Assembly (NCBI RefSeq): GCF_014216315.1
Contig: NZ_CP045702.1
Span: 5,518,001 to 5,582,000, forward strand
Length of the DNA stretch: 64,000 nucleotides
From: Streptomyces finlayi
GTDB taxonomy: Bacteria > Actinomycetota > Actinomycetes > Streptomycetales > Streptomycetaceae
Direction of reading: 5' to 3'
The notes under the pieces are model-generated. The model had not been told where the DNA came from. It saw nothing but the letters and a program-made list of their open reading frames with translations, and did not search any database. Shown here in pieces: positions 59,904 to 64,000 of the stretch (position 1 is the first letter of the stretch; every line of letters begins with the position of its first letter). A program made the translations under genes and the position numbers.

Positions 59904-62900
59904 ATGGAACTGCCATCCGCCGCGAAGGACCGGTTGTCGGAGCTTCCCGACCACGTGCGGGAGCTCGTCATGCGGCAGCTCGCCGGCGAGGCCGAGCCCG
60001 CCGCCGATGAGCTCTCGATCACCCCGGCACCCCGGGATGGTGCGCTGCCGTTGTCGGCCGGCCAGAAAGGGCTGTGGTTCCTGGCCGAACTGAACCCCGG
60101 CAGCGTCGAGTACAACGCGCCGCGGGTGCTGAGGCTGACCGGCGAACTCCACGTCCCGGCGCTGCGCGCGGCCCTCGACGGCGTGGTCGCGCGGCACGAG
60201 GCGCTGCGCACCACCATCGGCGATGTCGAAGGCCACGGCTTCCAGGTGGTGCACGAGCCCGGTCGGGTTCCGGTCGAGATCATCGACCTGTCCGGGCTGC
60301 CGGAGCCCGGGCGTGCGGCCGGACTCGGACACTGCCTGGAGCGCGAGGGGGTCACGCCGTTCGATCTGCGGCGCGGTCCGCTGTTCCGGGTGACGCTGGT
60401 GCGCCTCGCCGCAGACGAGCACGTGCTGGTGCTGGGCCTGCACCACATCGTTGGCGACGGCTGGTCCATCGGCATCCTGGTCGACGAGCTCTGCACCCGG
60501 TACACGGCGCAGGTGCGCGGCGAGAGGGTCGTGCTGCCGGACCTGCCGGTGCAGTTCGCCGACTTCGCCGTCTGGCAGCAGGAACGGCTGGCCGGCCCCG
60601 ACGTGGCGGACCAGGTCGACTACTGGCGGCGGCAGCTCGCCGCGCTGCCGCCGGTGGAACTGCCGACGGACCGCCCGCGACCGCCGGTTTTCAGCACCGC
60701 GGGCGAGGTGCACGAGATCACCGTGCCCGAACCGCTGACCCGGCGGCTGACGGAACTCGGCGCGCGCAACGGCTCCACACTGTTCATGACACTGGTGGCC
60801 GCCAGTCAGCTGCTGTTCGCCCGGTATTCGGGACAGGGCGACATCGCGGTGGGCTCCGTGACCGCAGGCCGCGGCCGGCCCGAACTGGACGATCTCATAG
60901 GCTACTTCAGCGACACCGTCATCCTGCGGTCTCAGGTGGACGAGTCACGGTCCTTCACCGACTTCCTCGGCGACGTCCGCTCCACTGTGCTCGACGCGTT
61001 CGCCAACGATGAAGTTCCCTTCCAGCTGCTGGTCGACACCCTGCGGCCGGAGCGCGACCCGAGTCGGTCCCCCCTGGTACAGGTGATGGTCAGCCTCCAG
61101 AACGCGCTGGACGGAAAGGCCGAACTGCCGGGCCTGCGGGTCACGGAGATCGCCCCGCCGATACACGTCTCCAAGTTCGACGTCTCCTTCGACTTCTACG
61201 AGCAGGACGGTGAACTCACCGGCCACGTCGAGTACAACACCGACCTGTTCGACCAGGCGACGATCGAGCGAATGGGCGGGCACCTGCTGACCCTGCTCGA
61301 AGGTCTCGCCGCGCGGCCGGACGGGCCGATGCGTGACCTGCCCATGATCACCGAGACGGAACTGCACAGGCTGACCGTCGAGTGGAACGGTCCCACGGTG
61401 GAGTTCGGCCCGCCCCGGTGCGTGCACGAGCTGTACGACGAGCAGGCCGCGCTCACCCCCGGCGAGGTGGCGGTGAGCTGCGCGGGCGAGAAACTGACCT
61501 TCGCCGCGCTGGCCTCCCGAAGCAATCAGCTGGCGCACCATCTGAAGGGCCTGGGCGCGGAGCCGGGAACGCGGGTCGGCGTGTGCGTCGAGCGCGGCGT
61601 GGACGCGATGGTCGCGCTGCTCGGTGTGATGAAGTCGGGCGCGACGTTCGTACCGCTCGACCCGGACTATCCGGCGGAGCGGCTGAGCATGATGCTGGCC
61701 GACGCAGCCGCGCCGGTGGTGGTCACCGATACCGCCGTGGCGGACCGGGTCGCCGGACATGACGCGGCCGTGGTGTACCTCGACCGCGACCGGCCGCTGA
61801 TCGACACCATGCCGGACGGGCCGCCACGGACCGGGGCCGGCGTGGACGACCTCGTCTACGTGATCTACACGTCGGGTACGACCGGCAGGCCCAAGGGTGT
61901 GCAGATCAGCCACCGCAACGTGCACCACATCCTGCGGTCCTGGAACGCCAGGTACGGGCTGGACGAGATCCGCGGCCGGGCCTTGTGCGTGGCCAGCTTC
62001 GGCGTCGACCTGTTCCTCGGCGACTTCCTGTTCTCCGCGCTCTTCGGCGGCGAGATGGTGGTGTGCCCCGCGGAGGTGGTCACCGACCCGCCCGCGCTGG
62101 CGGACCTGATCACCGAGGTCCAGCCGCAGATCCTGGCCACGACGCCGTCGCTGGCCAGGGCGATCAGCACCGAGCTGGCCTGGCGGGGCGGTGGCGGCCT
62201 GGAGTCGGTGCGGCTGCTCTCCCTGGGTGCCGAGGGCTGGCTGGCGGAGGACTGCGCCAGCCTGCTCGAACACGTCGGCCCCGACACGCTGACCGTCAAC
62301 GCCTACGGTGCGACCGAGACGACGATCGACGCCACGATCTTCGCGCTGGGTGGCGACCCGGTCGAGCCCTCGCCGATCGTCCCGATCGGCAGGCCGATGG
62401 TGAACACCAGCGTGTACGTGGTGGACGAGCTGGGCCGCCCGGTGCCGATCGGGGTGCCCGGTGAGCTCTTCATCGGCGGCGGGGGCATCGCCCAGGGTTA
62501 CTGGAACCGGCCCGAGCTGACCGCCGAGCGGTTCCCGCATGATGTCCTCGGGCCGGGAACCGGCAGGTTCTACCGCACCGGGGACGTGGTGCGCTGGCGC
62601 GGCGACGGCAACCTGGAGTACCTCGGCCGGGCCGACGACCAGGTCAAGATCCGCGGCTTCCGGGTGGAGCTCGGCGAGGTGGAGACCGCGCTGACCCGCC
62701 ACCCCGAGGTCGCCACCGCGGCGGCGGTTGCGCGCCGGTCCGATTCCGGCCACAACCGGTTGTTCGCCTACGTGGTGCCCGCCGGTACGCGGGCGCCCGA
62801 CCCCGCCGAACTCCGGACGTTCCTCGCCGCCAACCTCCCGAGCCAGGCGGTGCCTTCGGCGATCGTGGTGCTCGACGAGCTGCCGATGACCCCGAACGGG

Positions 62901-64000
62901 ACCCTGGACCGGCGTGCACTGGCGGTGGTGGATGAGCCCGAGGCCGGCCTGTCCCGCCGGGTAGCGCCGCGCACCCCGGTCGAAGCCGTGCTCGTCGACG
63001 TCTGGGCGAAGGCGCTGGGCGTGGCGCCCGACCGCATCGGCGTCGAGGACAACTTCTTCAACCTCGGCGGTGACTCGATCCTCAGCCTCCAGGTGGTGTC
63101 GCTCGCCCGGCGATCGAACCTTCGGCTGACCACCAAGCAGATATTCCTGCGCCAGACCATCGCCGAGCTGGCGGGCGAGGTCGTCACGGTGACCTCGCCC
63201 GACGTCGAGCAGGGACCGGTCACCGGGCCGGTGCCGCTGACGCCCGTACAGCACTGGTACTTCGAGCAGTTCCCCGACACACCGGGCCACTTCAACCAGT
63301 CCCTGTACCTCGAACTGGACGCCGAGGTCGACGCCGACGCGCTGGGCGCGGCGTTCGCCGCCGTGCTCGACCACCACGACGGTCTGCGCCTCCGGGTCGA
63401 GCATCTCGACGGGGTGTGGAGGCAGCACAACGAGGCCGCGGCCGACGGCACCGTGTTCGAGGCCGTCGACCTGTCCGCGCTCGACGAAGCCGCGCAGGAC
63501 CAGGCGATGCGCGCGGCGATCACCGAGGCGCAGACCGGGTTCGACATCCGAGACCTTCCGCTGCTCCGGGGCCTGCTGTTCACCCTCGGCGGCGGCCGGG
63601 CTCCCCGCCTGTTCCTCTGCGCGCACCACTACGTCGTGGACGCGGTCTCATGGCGGGTCATCCTGGCCGATCTGGAGACGGGACACCAGCAGGCGGCGAG
63701 CGGGCGGAAGGTGCACCTGGACGCGAAGTCCACATCGCTGCGGGACTGGGCGAACCGCCTCACCGGCCTGGTGGCCGAAGGCGGGTTCGACTCGGAGCTG
63801 GGGTACTGGACCGGGGTCGAGAGGGCCACCGCGGAAGCGGTCACGCTGCCGGTGGACCTCCAGGGACACAACACCGTCGGCTCCGCACGCACCCTCACCC
63901 GGCGGCTGAGCGCGGACCTCACCGACGCGCTGCTGCGCAAGGTGCCCGAGGCGTACCGGACGCAGGTCAACGACGTGCTGCTCAGCGCCCTCGCCCGGGT
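59904..64000 (+). CDS. Nonribosomal peptide synthetase, C-A-PCP-E... (runs off the window)
   Basis: At least 1,365 residues, open at the 3' end. C3 has HHIVGDGWS from residue 180. A3 (about 507-1000) has VIYTSGTTGRPKG and NAYGATETTID, with a pocket reading roughly D-L-G-T-L-L-A-I-D. PCP3 has GGDS with Ser1058. An epimerisation domain follows, with HHYVVDAVSW from residue 1241, so the third residue should become D-configured. The ATG lies 38 bp after the first NRPS stop with GGGAGAG upstream, so the two proteins should act in line. The rest of the E domain and any thioesterase lie beyond the window. Confidence 0.93.
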   Translation, partial: MELPSAAKDRLSELPDHVRELVMRQLAGEAEPAADELSITPAPRDGALPLSAGQKGLWFLAELNPGSVEYNAPRVLRLTGELHVPALRAALDGVVARHEALRTTIGDVEGHGFQVVHEPGRVPVEIIDLSGLPEPGRAAGLGHCLEREGVTPFDLRRGPLFRVTLVRLAADEHVLVLGLHHIVGDGWSIGILVDELCTRYTAQVRGERVVLPDLPVQFADFAVWQQERLAGPDVADQVDYWRRQLAALPPVELPTDRPRPPVFSTAGEVHEITVPEPLTRRLTELGARNGSTLFMTLVAASQLLFARYSGQGDIAVGSVTAGRGRPELDDLIGYFSDTVILRSQVDESRSFTDFLGDVRSTVLDAFANDEVPFQLLVDTLRPERDPSRSPLVQVMVSLQNALDGKAELPGLRVTEIAPPIHVSKFDVSFDFYEQDGELTGHVEYNTDLFDQATIERMGGHLLTLLEGLAARPDGPMRDLPMITETELHRLTVEWNGPTVEFGPPRCVHELYDEQAALTPGEVAVSCAGEKLTFAALASRSNQLAHHLKGLGAEPGTRVGVCVERGVDAMVALLGVMKSGATFVPLDPDYPAERLSMMLADAAAPVVVTDTAVADRVAGHDAAVVYLDRDRPLIDTMPDGPPRTGAGVDDLVYVIYTSGTTGRPKGVQISHRNVHHILRSWNARYGLDEIRGRALCVASFGVDLFLGDFLFSALFGGEMVVCPAEVVTDPPALADLITEVQPQILATTPSLARAISTELAWRGGGGLESVRLLSLGAEGWLAEDCASLLEHVGPDTLTVNAYGATETTIDATIFALGGDPVEPSPIVPIGRPMVNTSVYVVDELGRPVPIGVPGELFIGGGGIAQGYWNRPELTAERFPHDVLGPGTGRFYRTGDVVRWRGDGNLEYLGRADDQVKIRGFRVELGEVETALTRHPEVATAAAVARRSDSGHNRLFAYVVPAGTRAPDPAELRTFLAANLPSQAVPSAIVVLDELPMTPNGTLDRRALAVVDEPEAGLSRRVAPRTPVEAVLVDVWAKALGVAPDRIGVEDNFFNLGGDSILSLQVVSLARRSNLRLTTKQIFLRQTIAELAGEVVTVTSPDVEQGPVTGPVPLTPVQHWYFEQFPDTPGHFNQSLYLELDAEVDADALGAAFAAVLDHHDGLRLRVEHLDGVWRQHNEAAADGTVFEAVDLSALDEAAQDQAMRAAITEAQTGFDIRDLPLLRGLLFTLGGGRAPRLFLCAHHYVVDAVSWRVILADLETGHQQAASGRKVHLDAKSTSLRDWANRLTGLVAEGGFDSELGYWTGVERATAEAVTLPVDLQGHNTVGSARTLTRRLSADLTDALLRKVPEAYRTQVNDVLLSALAR

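Overview
The window is high-GC actinobacterial chromosome, almost certainly Streptomyces. The signs are strong third-position GC bias, GTG and TTG starts, very rare TTA codons, a HrdA-type sigma factor next to dnaG, class F sortase, SARP regulation and NRPS genes. From memory, the housekeeping order (ppdK, nirBD, nasA, dgt, dnaG, hrdA, an ABC pair, a sugar kinase) matches the core region of S. coelicolor and relatives. Two blocks look like accessory insertions into that core.

Layout. (1) 1-6.4 kb: ppdK, an ArsR-type regulator, a VOC protein and a Tat-exported PhoX-like phosphatase behind a three-unit PHO box. (2) 6.4-10.7 kb: nitrite reductase operon (FAD oxidoreductase, nirB, nirD) with a four-half-site GlnR-type box. 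(3) 10.8-19.4 kb: five co-directional genes (KAS III-like, acyl-CoA dehydrogenase, aldo/keto reductase, nitroreductase, class III aminotransferase) divergent from a large SARP-ATPase regulator containing a TTA codon. This looks like a compact, unrecognised specialised-metabolism cluster without a carrier protein. (4) 19.4-28.3 kb: TSUP permease, sortase and partner, class IV aminotransferase, SoxR-box-controlled FMN reductase, cutA, GGCT-like gene, nasA, a decayed cupin regulator and a DUF218 protein. (5) 28.4-41.3 kb: chelatase, dgt, ferredoxin-type reductase, dnaG, hrdA, heterodimeric ABC exporter, xylulokinase-like kinase, YtxH-like protein. (6) 41.5-42.0 kb: two tRNA-Asn genes and a CAT-anticodon tRNA. 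(7) 42.2 kb to the end: IS3-family element, a truncated RHS protein with an overlapping lipoprotein gene, then a second biosynthetic cluster. That cluster holds a methyltransferase, a TDO-superfamily haem protein, a secreted HAF-type protein, an ABC exporter and two NRPS genes; the second NRPS gene runs off the window.

How the genes work together. NasA reduces nitrate, NirBD reduces nitrite and the CbiX-like chelatase can supply sirohaem iron. All three have GlnR-like half-sites upstream, so the region reads as a nitrogen-assimilation set. The NRPS genes encode (C remnant)-A-PCP-C-A-PCP and C-A-PCP-E, so at least three residues are loaded and the third is epimerised. TTA codons in the SARP, TDO-like and ABC-ATPase genes point to bldA-dependent developmental control of both clusters. 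Two ~170-bp MITE-like elements with a shared core but different terminal inverted repeats sit between convergent gene pairs, and each supplies the stop codon of the minus-strand gene.
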